From: Cohnella sp. WQ 127256
Lineage (GTDB): Bacteria; Bacillota; Bacilli; Paenibacillales; Paenibacillaceae
DNA length: 64,000 nt
Direction of reading: 5' to 3'
Assembly (NCBI RefSeq): GCF_024519285.1
Contig: NZ_JAMZCY010000011.1
Coordinates: 62,001 to 126,000 of the forward strand
Shown: positions 52,301 to 61,262 of the stretch, in pieces
Position numbering within the stretch: position 1 is the stretch's first letter
Layout: the number at the start of each line of letters is the position of its first letter
Made by a program: the position numbers and the translations under genes
The notes under the pieces: model-generated
Databases searched by the model: none
Told to the model about the DNA's origin: nothing
The model's input: only the letters and a program-made list of their open reading frames with translations

Positions 52301-54442
52301 CTACTCCTCTTTTCTTCCTCTCCAATCCTTATTCGGTTTATCTTGCTTATCTTGTTTCTCCTTCTCATCTTTCTTTTTATCTTTCTTTTTATCCTTATCT
52401 TTATCTTTATCTTTCTTATCCTTTTTGTCTTTCTTATCCTTATCCTTATTTCCCTTCTTATCTTCTTTACCGATATTCCCATTATTTAATTTCAAATTCT
52501 CAGGACGCTTAAACTCGGATACTGGAACACCCTTTAAGGACAATGACATCATCTCTTTGAAAATTAAAGCCGGATATTGTCCACCAGATGTCGTTAAATA
52601 ATGTTTGCTATCCGTATTGTCATAGCCAAGCCAAACCGCCCCTACCAATTCTGGCGTATAACCGACAAACCAAGCGTCTTTAGAACCACCGGTAATCCCT
52701 GCGAATTGTTTGTTTTGCGGCAGCTGTGTTGTACCCGTTTTCCCCGCTACCGGACGATCCATTGCCGCATTCTTTCCTGTTCCTTCTCGCACAACGCCAC
52801 TGAGTAGCTCTGTCATCGCATAAGCATTCTCCGGCAACATAGCTGTAACCGATTGAAGCTCGGCTTCGGCTAATACTCGTCCATCCGTCGTCGTGATTTT
52901 GGTAATCGTATGCGCCGGAACCTCCACCCCTAGATTAGGAAAAACACTGAAGCCTTGGGCTATTTGAAGAGGTGATAGTCCTTGAGACAGTCCACCTAGC
53001 GCCAAACTTAGATTGTTATCATCTTCACTAAGCGGAATACCCAGCTTCTCAACAAACGCTTTTCCAGTTTGCAGTCCAATCTCATTCAATAACCACACCG
53101 CTGGAATATTCCTGGAATGGATAACTGCATCTCGAAGAGATACTTGTCCCAAAGTTCGATGATCTGAATTTTCAGGCTTATACCCATTTAGGTCTAACGG
53201 GCCATCATACAACATTGATTTCGCATCATACCCTTTCTCCAAGGCAGGTGCATAGACCATCAAGGGTTTGAAGACCGAACCGGGTTGTCTAACTAGCTGT
53301 GTCGCATGGTTGAAACCTCGAAAGACATGTTCACCCCGTTGCCCCACGATTCCACGAACGCCTCCAGTTGACGGGTCCATAATAACCGCTCCACTCTGCA
53401 CGAGTTGATCAGGCGCGCTATTGGGAAACAGGGAATCATTACGGTACGTTTGTTCCATCGCACTTTGAACAACTGGATCTAGCTCTGTGTAGATAAGAAG
53501 ATTTCCAGCTAACAGCTGGCGCTCGGTGAATCCATATAATTCAATAGCCTCATCAATCACTTCATCGGTATACGAAGCATATTGACCTAGCAGATGATTT
53601 TGCTGTTCCGAGGGAACCTTCTTGAGTACTTGAATAGGCTCAGTAATAGCTTGGTTATAATCTGTTTGCGAAATGAATTGTTCATCCCGCATCAAGCTCA
53701 GCACAAGATTTCTTCGCTCCAGCGCGAGCTCCTTATTCTTAAGCGGAGAATAACGACTCGGAGCTTTCGGTAGAGCCGCCAGTAAGGCAGCTTCGGCCAA
53801 CGTCAAATCCTTCGTGTCCTTGCCGAAATACCGCTTGGCTGCTCTTTGTATTCCCCATTGCCCTTCACCGAAGTAAATTTGATTCAAATACATTTCGAGG
53901 ATCTCGTCTTTATTATAAGAAGACTCGATCTTGAGGGCATAAGCTGCTTCCGTCAGCTTGCGTGAGAATGTTTTTTCACCGGTCAAAAATACATTTTTGG
54001 CGAGCTGCTGGGTAATCGTGCTTCCTCCCTGCGCTGCTCCACCTTCCTTCACATTACGGAACGCCGCACGAATAATGCCAAAGACGTCCACTCCGGTATG
54101 ATCGTAATATCGTTTATCCTCGACCGCGACGATCGCTTGCTGCATATGTAGCGGAATTTGGTCGAGCGATACGTGTTCTATTTTGACGGAAACCATCTGG
54201 GAGCTTGGCTCGCCATTCTTATCTATTAATTGAGTGGGAGCTAATATGGGAACAACCAGCTTCTCAATATTAAGAGATTTGATCCAATAGGCTCCGAAAG
54301 CGACAACCGTCGTAAGCCCCAGAAGGATTACGATGATCAGAATCCGAAATCGTTTCATTAATGTATATAAGCCGGAGCGGACCGACAATTTAGAGTCTCT
54401 GTGTGTTTTTCCCTGTTGCGTATGTACATTCTGTTCTCTCAT
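52301..54442 (-). CDS. Class A penicillin-binding protein (PBP1A-like)
   Basis: 713 residues making and cross-linking peptidoglycan at the outer membrane face. One N-terminal membrane anchor (ILIIVILLGLTTVVAFGAYWI) is followed by a GT51 transglycosylase with E108 in VAVEDKRYYDHTG and GGSTITQQLAKN. The transpeptidase has S389/K392 in GSVFKP, SRN near 455 and K568 in GKTGTT. The last 55 residues are a Lys/Asp-rich low-complexity tail (DKKDKKDKDKDKDKKKDKK, from about 657), extracellular, perhaps contacting wall polymers. AGGAGA precedes the ATG. A housekeeping-type gene between two sugar loci, unrelated in function to them. Confidence 0.94.
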   Translation of the reverse strand: MREQNVHTQQGKTHRDSKLSVRSGLYTLMKRFRILIIVILLGLTTVVAFGAYWIKSLNIEKLVVPILAPTQLIDKNGEPSSQMVSVKIEHVSLDQIPLHMQQAIVAVEDKRYYDHTGVDVFGIIRAAFRNVKEGGAAQGGSTITQQLAKNVFLTGEKTFSRKLTEAAYALKIESSYNKDEILEMYLNQIYFGEGQWGIQRAAKRYFGKDTKDLTLAEAALLAALPKAPSRYSPLKNKELALERRNLVLSLMRDEQFISQTDYNQAITEPIQVLKKVPSEQQNHLLGQYASYTDEVIDEAIELYGFTERQLLAGNLLIYTELDPVVQSAMEQTYRNDSLFPNSAPDQLVQSGAVIMDPSTGGVRGIVGQRGEHVFRGFNHATQLVRQPGSVFKPLMVYAPALEKGYDAKSMLYDGPLDLNGYKPENSDHRTLGQVSLRDAVIHSRNIPAVWLLNEIGLQTGKAFVEKLGIPLSEDDNNLSLALGGLSQGLSPLQIAQGFSVFPNLGVEVPAHTITKITTTDGRVLAEAELQSVTAMLPENAYAMTELLSGVVREGTGKNAAMDRPVAGKTGTTQLPQNKQFAGITGGSKDAWFVGYTPELVGAVWLGYDNTDSKHYLTTSGGQYPALIFKEMMSLSLKGVPVSEFKRPENLKLNNGNIGKEDKKGNKDKDKKDKKDKKDKDKDKDKKKDKKKDEKEKQDKQDKPNKDWRGRKEE

Positions 54443-54562
54443 TGCTGTCTCCTACTGTGGTCTAACGTATTATTAACCCGAATTAGATGGTTTTTAAGTA
54501 TTTAATAATGGTAAGAATTCGACTTAAAGTCAAATGAAGATTTTATCAGAGTAAAAATTGAT

Positions 54563-54590
54563 AAAAAAAAGACCGGACACCTTGGTGTCC
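54563..54590 (-). terminator. Terminator of the flavoprotein operon
   Basis: GGACACCTTGGTGTCC at 54575-54590 followed on the minus strand by TTTTTTT, 60 bases after the oxidoreductase stop. Confidence 0.88.
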
Positions 54591-54652
54591 AATCTAATCT
54601 TACATCTTAACTCAACTGAAGAATCTGACCCCTCTAACACTACATACTACCA

Positions 54653-56902
54653 TCAGGAATAAACCCGGACTTCGATCAGCTCTGCGCAAGGTGCGCCATT
54701 CGTTTCCTCTATAACTATCCGAAGAGCGTCCGTGAGTACCGGCGTCTCTAGCTTCTGTCGAACACTACGGCGACGATTATCGGTAACGGTGACGACCCTA
54801 CTCCATACGCCCTCGATTCTTGCCTCGATTCGATAAGCTTTGGCCAACTCTGGTATGACATCGAATGGAGTTCGGTGATGATGGAGATTAATGAGGTCCT
54901 CGTTAACGTCGTCGTTCCACGTCATGAGAATTTCACCAATAGGGACGACCTTACCCCAATCCAGTTCCAGCCATTCCTCTCCATCTTCCCGCAGAGGCTC
55001 GGATACCCAAAGATTTGGACCCCCATAGGGACGCTTATAGCCGCCAATCACCTGCTGTGGTGCATACGCTGCAGTGTCCGACGAAACGCGGAAGCAGAAC
55101 GGTCGTCGAATTAGCGACTTCATACTCCATTCCACGATCGGTTGGGTAGGATCGTGGTCCTCTAGTTCAACTGCCGCGAGTGGAAGAGCCCCTCTCTCGA
55201 ACGCCAGTACACCCGTAAATGGCTCGGAAGACTGATAAAGTCGGATCTTATCGTTGTTCCTAATGATAACGAAAGCGTTCTGTCGCTGCTCCGGCTCCCA
55301 CTCCAACTCGAACGGTAGCCATTGCCCCTCGCCCTTATCTACTTTCATGGACACTTCCGCGATTCTCTCAGCAGGCACGTAATTTTCCAATCGCCCGGTC
55401 GCCCATAGCTCCACGATTACCTCCGTGTCCTCTTCCGCGTCAAGCAACAGCTCTAATCCGCTCAAGCTAGGATCGACCGGGAAAAGCAATGCAGCATCCC
55501 GTTCCAGTGGAACTTTCGCCGTCCCATTCTCTATGGCGATCCGTGTCCTCGTAGACGAGGCTCGGACCTTAGCCTGGCGTGCAATGTCGTTCATGTCCTT
55601 GTTTGCGAGGCCTATAATAGAGGCGTCCTGCTTCAGCATGGTTTGCTGAAGCTCCTCCAATCCCGTTTCGTAAAGCTTGCGAGGAGAAACCCCCTTTTGC
55701 GCGCATAATGCAGCAGCTGTTCCCGCCGCTTCACCCATAAGCGCACAAGTCGCCATCACCCGTGTCGTACCGAACGCCACATGAGACGCGCTGACATTTC
55801 GCCCAGCGAAAAGCAGGTTCGCGACGTTGGTCGAATACAAGGAGCGGTAAGGAATATGATAGATGCCGTCCGCGTGCATATGCTTCGATCCACTCTCATC
55901 CGCGTACATTCCTTGGGGCGGATGCAGGTCGATCGACCAGCCGCCAAAGGCGATTCTATCCACAAAAGGTACTTGTCCGAGCACATCGTTCTGGTTCAGG
56001 ACATAGTCGCCCACGAAACGCCTATATTCCCTTTTGCCCGGAATTGATCCGACCCACTCCAACGTCATCGTCTCCGCCGCGAATTGACCGGAGTTCTTGA
56101 TATAATCCCAGATTCCATAAATAACGGACCATAGCTCGTCCCGGATGCGCTCGTTGTCATGTGTTGTATCCAACTCACCGCCCCACTCAATCCACCAATA
56201 ATGACAGCCCGAGTCACCGCTTCGGATGACTCTTTTGATCGGAATCGGTGTCTGTGTAATATCCTTAGCAAAGCTCGGAGGTACGAACTTCACCGGACGG
56301 CCTGCTTCCTTCGTATAGAACAGTAAAGTACTACCTAGCGTAATATCGTCAGCAATATCAGGCGCCCAAGCTTCACCGTATTCATGTGCAGCTTCCCTTC
56401 CGAGTCGGTAACGAGCTCCGGCAAGGAAGCCGACCAGCCCATCCCCTGTGCAGTCAAGAAAAATTGGACTCTCATAGCGGATTTTCCTTTCCGATCCCAT
56501 CATCCAGCCCGTAACGGAGTGTATATAACGATTGTCTTCGCTTCCTTCGGCCTCGACCTCGTGCACATCCGTATTCAGGAACAATTGCAAGGTCGGCTCC
56601 GCTAGAACTGTCTCTAGGAGCACCAGATCCCATAGGTAGGGGTTCCCTTCTGGATTACGATATTGGTTCTCCACGAACAATTCGCCCATAATGCCAGTCT
56701 CCCGAGCATAACGGTTTGTTCCGTGAGCGGTCGCACCGCAAACCCAGACTCTGACTTCGCTGCTGGAATTACCACCGAGCACGGGACGGTTATGGACAAG
56801 TGCGACTTTCTTGCCAAGCCGTGCAGCCGCCACCGCAGCACATATCCCTGAAAGTCCTCCTCCGATGACCGTAACGTCCGATTGTATCGTTTCCATTCGC
56901 AT
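54653..56902 (-). CDS. FAD-dependent oxidoreductase with C-terminal beta-sandwich domains
   Basis: 749 residues, no signal peptide. The FAD-binding Rossmann motif VTVIGGGLSGICAAVAAARLG (residues 10-30) and PVLGGNSSSEVRVW follow the FAD_oxidored (PF12831) pattern. DCTGDGLVGFLAGA and LLFAGRNVSASHVAFGTTRVM complete the FAD fold. The last 270 residues are beta-rich, ending in a discoidin (F5/8C)-like domain (YGGPNLWVSEPLREDGEEWLELDWG seen in parts around 640-670). Substrate unknown. It is the only enzyme in an operon with kinase, regulator, binding protein and permeases, implying that it oxidises the imported glycoside. GGGTGAGG precedes the ATG. Confidence 0.85.
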   Translation of the reverse strand: MRMETIQSDVTVIGGGLSGICAAVAAARLGKKVALVHNRPVLGGNSSSEVRVWVCGATAHGTNRYARETGIMGELFVENQYRNPEGNPYLWDLVLLETVLAEPTLQLFLNTDVHEVEAEGSEDNRYIHSVTGWMMGSERKIRYESPIFLDCTGDGLVGFLAGARYRLGREAAHEYGEAWAPDIADDITLGSTLLFYTKEAGRPVKFVPPSFAKDITQTPIPIKRVIRSGDSGCHYWWIEWGGELDTTHDNERIRDELWSVIYGIWDYIKNSGQFAAETMTLEWVGSIPGKREYRRFVGDYVLNQNDVLGQVPFVDRIAFGGWSIDLHPPQGMYADESGSKHMHADGIYHIPYRSLYSTNVANLLFAGRNVSASHVAFGTTRVMATCALMGEAAGTAAALCAQKGVSPRKLYETGLEELQQTMLKQDASIIGLANKDMNDIARQAKVRASSTRTRIAIENGTAKVPLERDAALLFPVDPSLSGLELLLDAEEDTEVIVELWATGRLENYVPAERIAEVSMKVDKGEGQWLPFELEWEPEQRQNAFVIIRNNDKIRLYQSSEPFTGVLAFERGALPLAAVELEDHDPTQPIVEWSMKSLIRRPFCFRVSSDTAAYAPQQVIGGYKRPYGGPNLWVSEPLREDGEEWLELDWGKVVPIGEILMTWNDDVNEDLINLHHHRTPFDVIPELAKAYRIEARIEGVWSRVVTVTDNRRRSVRQKLETPVLTDALRIVIEETNGAPCAELIEVRVYS

Positions 56903-56982
56903 CTATCCTCACCCTTTTATCGCAAATTTGGTCAAGCACAGAATGATAACCCACTTGTTGCGTGTTTCTACTCGGAACTATC

Positions 56983-57828
56983 TCACCCTTTTACAGCGGA
57001 GTTCGTTAAGCCCTGAATAATAAACCGCTGACCGAGCACGAACACGACGATCATCGGCAAGATTCCTGCAGAAGCAGCCGCCATCATACCGTTGTAATCG
57101 ATCATGTTTTCAAGAATAAAGTTCTGCAAGCCGAGCGGGACGGTATACAGGCTTTCGTCGATTAGGAACACGAGCGCATTCTCGTAATCGTTCCATTGCC
57201 AAGAAAAATCGATAATCGCTAGTGTCGCTAGAGCAGGCTTAGCTAAGGGTAAAATTAGTCGGAAGAATATCCGGAAGTGTCCCGCTCCGTCGATAAAGGC
57301 CGATTCGGAAATCTCATTCGGTATGGTCATAAAAAACTGACGTAGCATGAATACTCCGAAAATCGTGAACAGCCCCGGCAAAATGAGCGCAAGATGCGTA
57401 TTATAGATGCCTGCCCACTCGAACATGATGAACTTCGGAACGAACAGCACCTGCGGAGGAATCATCATCATCGACAAATACACCATGAACAAGGCGCCCC
57501 TCCCCTTGAATTCGATACGGGCGAAGCCATATGCGGCGAAGGCAGATAGGAAGGTTGCCCCCAGCATGCCGATGATAGAAATTTTAAGAGAATTCAGGTA
57601 ATAAGTGCCGAAGCTTTTGGATCCAGACCATACCTTAATATGATGCTCCCAGGTCGGATTGGACGGAAACCACTTGATCGGATATTGGAATACCTCCGCC
57701 GGAGTTTTCAAGGAGGTACTAATCATCCATAGAAAAGGCATGATCATGACGATCGCAAGCGCGAGCATGACGATCGTCCCAACTAACCTCATCGGAACAT
57801 CGGTGGACAGGCGTCGTTTCATTTCCAT
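56983..57828 (-). CDS. Sugar ABC transporter permease, MalG type
   Basis: 281 residues. First segment LVGTIVMLALAIVMIMPFLWMI, EAA motif ESAFIDGAGHFRIFFRLILP, end TNSAVKG. Start at ATG 57828, preceded by GAGAGGAAG; the longer frame to 57885 overlaps the previous gene by 34 bases without need. Inner-membrane subunit of the third importer. Confidence 0.92.
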   Translation of the reverse strand: MEMKRRLSTDVPMRLVGTIVMLALAIVMIMPFLWMISTSLKTPAEVFQYPIKWFPSNPTWEHHIKVWSGSKSFGTYYLNSLKISIIGMLGATFLSAFAAYGFARIEFKGRGALFMVYLSMMMIPPQVLFVPKFIMFEWAGIYNTHLALILPGLFTIFGVFMLRQFFMTIPNEISESAFIDGAGHFRIFFRLILPLAKPALATLAIIDFSWQWNDYENALVFLIDESLYTVPLGLQNFILENMIDYNGMMAAASAGILPMIVVFVLGQRFIIQGLTNSAVKG

Positions 57829-57851
57829 CGTCGTTGACTTCCTCTCTTTTC

Positions 57852-58733
57852 TTAATAGTGAACCCATTTTTTCTGTCCTATCCACTGCAGAACCGTAATG
57901 ACAAGGATAATTAGGAACAGTGCCCAGGAGATCGTAGACGCATAGCCCATCTCATAATAGCGGAAAGCATTCTGATAGACGTAAAGGGATAGAATTGTCG
58001 TACTATTTCCCGGACCTCCCTGAGTCATTGCCTGTATAATCCCGAACGACTTAATCGTCATAATCAGGCCGGTAATGAGTAGGAGGAAGGTAGTCGGGCT
58101 GACTAACGGCCAGATGATTTTCCGCAATACCTGTCCTCTTTTAGCTCCGTCGATTTTGGCGGCTTCCAACAGCTCTGTCGATACCTCCTGCAGTGCAGCG
58201 AGGTATATAATCATGTTGTAGCCTAGAAGGAACCACACCCAAATAATATCGATCGCGTACATCGAGGTCGTCGTTGTCGACAGCCAGCCGGGAGGATTAT
58301 CGATGCCGATACTCCTCAACAAACCGTTAATGGGTCCTTGTCTTGGTTGGAACATTAGCATCCATACGAAAGCCACAGCTACACCGCTAGTAATGTAGGG
58401 CATGAAATAAAGTCCGCGCAGCAGCTTCTTCAAATATAGGCGTTGGTTCAGAATGACTGCCGTCACGAAACCAAAGGCAATCGATACTGGCACAGCCATG
58501 AGAAACAACATCGTTTTGCGTAGCGAAAGGTAAAACATGGGGTCGTGCAGCAGACGAGTGATGTTGTCGAAACCTACGAATCTAACCGTCGGATTCATGA
58601 ACTTGTAGTTCGTAAACATGAGATAAAACGAATAGGCAGCCGGGATCAAGAAGAATAGTAGTACACCGAGCATGCTCGGACCGATGAACACGTAGCCCAG
58701 CAGTCTCTGCCTTTTCATCCAATTGTTGTTCAT
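57852..58733 (-). CDS. Sugar ABC transporter permease, MalF type
   Basis: 293 residues. GYVFIGPSMLGVLLFFLIPAAYSFYL begins membrane segment 1, EAA motif EAAKIDGAKRGQVLRKIIWP about residue 205, GGPGNSTTILSLYVYQNAF near the end. Works with the next permease and the binding protein at 58969-60321. Confidence 0.93.
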   Translation of the reverse strand: MNNNWMKRQRLLGYVFIGPSMLGVLLFFLIPAAYSFYLMFTNYKFMNPTVRFVGFDNITRLLHDPMFYLSLRKTMLFLMAVPVSIAFGFVTAVILNQRLYLKKLLRGLYFMPYITSGVAVAFVWMLMFQPRQGPINGLLRSIGIDNPPGWLSTTTTSMYAIDIIWVWFLLGYNMIIYLAALQEVSTELLEAAKIDGAKRGQVLRKIIWPLVSPTTFLLLITGLIMTIKSFGIIQAMTQGGPGNSTTILSLYVYQNAFRYYEMGYASTISWALFLIILVITVLQWIGQKKWVHY

Positions 58734-58833
58734 GTGCTTCAGCCTCGCTTATTCATGAGATAGTTTCAGTCTATCAACCGAACGGTTCTCCCATAAGGAA
58801 CAAAACCATCGACTTCATAAAACAAATCCATAC

Positions 58834-58856
58834 AAAAAAAGCCGCCATATGGCGAC
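58834..58856 (-). terminator. Intrinsic terminator/attenuator between binding-protein and permease genes
   Basis: GTCGCCATATGGCGGC on the minus strand (58841-58856) followed by TTTTTTT. The strong T run inside an operon suggests that most transcripts stop after the binding-protein gene. Confidence 0.8.
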
Positions 58857-58873
58857 TTCTACTTCATACGCAT

Positions 58874-58886
58874 CAAATTGTTCTAT
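58874..58886 (+). promoter_or_regulatory. Copy of 13-base element (one mismatch)
   Basis: CAAATTGTTCTAT, one base different from the elements at 60463-60475 and 63167-63179. It lies between the two hairpins. Confidence 0.35.
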
Positions 58887-58920
58887 CCAACAGTGAATCC
58901 GCCAACAGTCAAACGTATAA

Positions 58921-58953
58921 CAGGGGAATGCCGTCACAACCGGCATTCCCCTG
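58921..58953 (-). terminator. Perfect 13-base stem after binding-protein gene
   Basis: CAGGGGAATGCCG and CGGCATTCCCCTG around a 7-base loop, 15 bases after the stop, without T run on the minus strand. Probably protects the 3' end of the binding-protein mRNA. Confidence 0.7.
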
Positions 58954-58968
58954 TTTATCTACTTCAGT

Positions 58969-60321
58969 CTACTTTTTCTTCAAAAACTCGTTATGTCGGC
59001 TCGTCATGGCTGCAAGCGTCTGGTCAAGTGATTGTGCACCAAGGAAATATTTCTCGTATTCCTGCGAACGTAAATCCACGACTTCCTGTGGAACCGAACG
59101 TACAAAGGTTGGTGTCTTATTATCAAACATGACGTACATCAAGGAATCCCGATCGTAAGTATCACCTTTGTCACCGAGCAAGCTTTCGAGTGCCGCTTCC
59201 TCATCCGCATCCTTCGATGCTGGAATTCTGCCACCGGCTGCCATTGGTGCCATTCCACCGTCCGCATACCACTTCAGAAATTCCCATGCAGCTTGTTGGT
59301 TTTTCGACTTCGCGTTTATTGAAGTGTAATCACCAAGTCCACCTCGAGTCACATAATCTGCTGCATTGTCCGTAAGACGAGGAACAGGAGCAAATGCAAT
59401 TTTGAAATCGCGTGGGTAATCTGTGAAATTGTTTGAGCTTCTCAACAGCCATGCACCGATGTTCAGCATCGGTGCTTCACCGCTCAAGAACATCTGTTCA
59501 ACCGGCATTTTCGACGTCAGCTGCTCACCGAGCGGCGGCGTTGTCTTATCCACCGTCATCATCGCATTCAATGTTTCCAACCACTTCTTGACCCCTGGGT
59601 CGTCCAAGTTGGATGTTCCGTCCGCTTTCGTATAGCCTTGCTGTGACAGCACTGAATCGAGCGGATCTACGTAAGGCTCGGTGTTCTGGATGAATCCGTA
59701 GTCATCTCCGGACTTGAGCTTCTTAGCGTATTCGCGTAGCTCGTCCCAAGTCCATTCCTTCGGCACCGGTAAGCTCGCCGCGTCGAGTGCATCTTTGTTC
59801 AGTGCCACGAAGAACGCACTCTTCGTTGTCGGCATGCCATAATACTTGTCGTTGATCTTCCAGCTTGCCGCGTCAGCACCCATCTTCTCATCGATATTGT
59901 AATCCGAGAACTGACTCAGATCGACCGCAAAGCCTGATTCCACCCGTTTCGATGCATGAGACATCGTGTAGTTAACGTACAAATCAACATCCTGTCCAGT
60001 CATCATTGCAGTGTCGAGCTTCAGATTCCCCTCGTCGTCATTGACGTAGCGAACGTATTCAATCTGGATGTCTGAATGATCCTTGTTCCATGCATCGATT
60101 ACCGTTTGTGGTCCCGCTTCTGGAGGGACGCCCCCCCACATCTTCAATTTAATCGTATCGCCTGACTTCACTGGTGTGCTAGCCGAGGGAGATGCTCCCG
60201 CATCGCTTCCTCCAGCGGATGAACTGCTCTTGACGTTATTCCCGTTACCTGAACATCCAGCCATCACACCCATTGCGAGTACAAGCGTTGTCATACCAGC
60301 GATCCAACTTTTTTTCTTCAC
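58969..60321 (-). CDS. Sugar-binding lipoprotein of ABC importer
   Basis: 450 residues, solute-binding family 1. Signal peptide IAGMTTLVLAMGVMAGCSG with lipobox, then Ser/Ala linker and mature domain (TIKLKMWGGVPPEAGP). KYYGMPTTKSAFFVALNKDAL and EQMFLSGEAPMLNIGAW are family features. GTG start preceded by GGGAGGTCG. It supplies the permeases at 56983-58733. Confidence 0.93.
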   Translation of the reverse strand: MKKKSWIAGMTTLVLAMGVMAGCSGNGNNVKSSSSAGGSDAGASPSASTPVKSGDTIKLKMWGGVPPEAGPQTVIDAWNKDHSDIQIEYVRYVNDDEGNLKLDTAMMTGQDVDLYVNYTMSHASKRVESGFAVDLSQFSDYNIDEKMGADAASWKINDKYYGMPTTKSAFFVALNKDALDAASLPVPKEWTWDELREYAKKLKSGDDYGFIQNTEPYVDPLDSVLSQQGYTKADGTSNLDDPGVKKWLETLNAMMTVDKTTPPLGEQLTSKMPVEQMFLSGEAPMLNIGAWLLRSSNNFTDYPRDFKIAFAPVPRLTDNAADYVTRGGLGDYTSINAKSKNQQAAWEFLKWYADGGMAPMAAGGRIPASKDADEEAALESLLGDKGDTYDRDSLMYVMFDNKTPTFVRSVPQEVVDLRSQEYEKYFLGAQSLDQTLAAMTSRHNEFLKKK

Positions 60322-60462
60322 AAACGACGACCTCCCTGTACAATCTAGGAATAATATTGCATCTCAAGGATAGCAAGACGGAAGGGAAGTCCATAAGTAA
60401 CAAAATTATGAAGAACATGGAACAGATATACGCAATTCCTTTGCTTATGCGCTACCGCGTAA

Positions 60463-60475
60463 CAAATCGTTCTAT
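60463..60475 (+). promoter_or_regulatory. 13-base element upstream of binding-protein gene
   Basis: CAAATCGTTCTAT, identical to 63167-63179. It lies about 140 bases before the binding-protein start and overlaps the regulator stop codon, a position suited to activator binding. Confidence 0.5.
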
Positions 60476-61239
60476 CTTGTGATCCGATATTGGCTAGGGG
60501 TTGTGCCCGTCACTCTTTTGAAAATTTTAATAAAATAGTTATCGTTCATGAAGCCAACGTTTTGTCCGATCCGGTTCACGGGTAGGTCCGTGCTCATTAA
60601 GTAATCGATTGCCTTAGCCACCCGGATGCGGTGCAGGTAGTGAATCAACGTCTCTCCGGTCTTCTTCTTGAACAGTGCACTAACGTAGTTTTCTCCCATC
60701 ATCACATATCGCGACAACGACTTGAGCGTGATGTCCTGATCATAGTTCTGCTCGATATACTTAATGATCATATTCACTTCAGGATGCGTAATCCTGTCTA
60801 GGACAGATCCACTTCCCCGAGAAGAACGCTCCTGCACAGTAACTGTTGAAGAATCGGAGACAGCGGATAGCTCGGCGCTGATCTTCGTCAGCGTCTCGCG
60901 TAAATCCTTCACGCTCATGGACAGCTTCAAGATATAATTTGACGCACCGAACTCCATAGCCTGTCGCATCGATTCGAAGTCGCCCATGCAGGTCAACATG
61001 ACAAATTTGGAGGCAATTCCGGCTTTGCGTGTTTCCTTCAACAGCTCGATCCCATCCATCTGCGGCATTACGATGTCGCAGAGCACGAGGTCCGGTGGGT
61101 CTTGCCGAATCTTCTCAAGTGCCTCCATTCCATTGCCCGCTTCCCCGACGAGTATAAAGCCCATATCCTCCCAGCGAATAATCTCTTTGACAGATTCACG
61201 AACAAAAATCTCGTCTTCGACCAGTAGCACCTTCCACAT
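60472..61239 (-). CDS. Compact response regulator, REC plus AraC-type HTH
   Basis: 255 residues. Receiver with E8-D9 and phospho-acceptor D55 in LVLCDIVMPQMDG; AraC HTH in the last 100 residues (LSRYVMMGENYVSALFKKKTG, VGFMNDNYFIKIFKRVTG). It lacks the roughly 250-residue middle region found in the other two or three regulators of this window. Start at ATG 61239, preceded by AAGGGGGGGGA. Partner of the kinase upstream; likely binds the CAAATCGTTCTAT elements. Confidence 0.92.
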   Translation of the reverse strand: MWKVLLVEDEIFVRESVKEIIRWEDMGFILVGEAGNGMEALEKIRQDPPDLVLCDIVMPQMDGIELLKETRKAGIASKFVMLTCMGDFESMRQAMEFGASNYILKLSMSVKDLRETLTKISAELSAVSDSSTVTVQERSSRGSGSVLDRITHPEVNMIIKYIEQNYDQDITLKSLSRYVMMGENYVSALFKKKTGETLIHYLHRIRVAKAIDYLMSTDLPVNRIGQNVGFMNDNYFIKIFKRVTGTTPSQYRITR

Positions 61240-61262
61240 GAAAATCCCCCCCCTTGCCCGTC

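Noticed and set aside
52248..52601. Leu/Ser-rich plus-strand frame that looks like a membrane protein
   Set aside because: Antisense of the Lys/Asp-rich tail of the penicillin-binding protein; composition is a by-product of the repeats.
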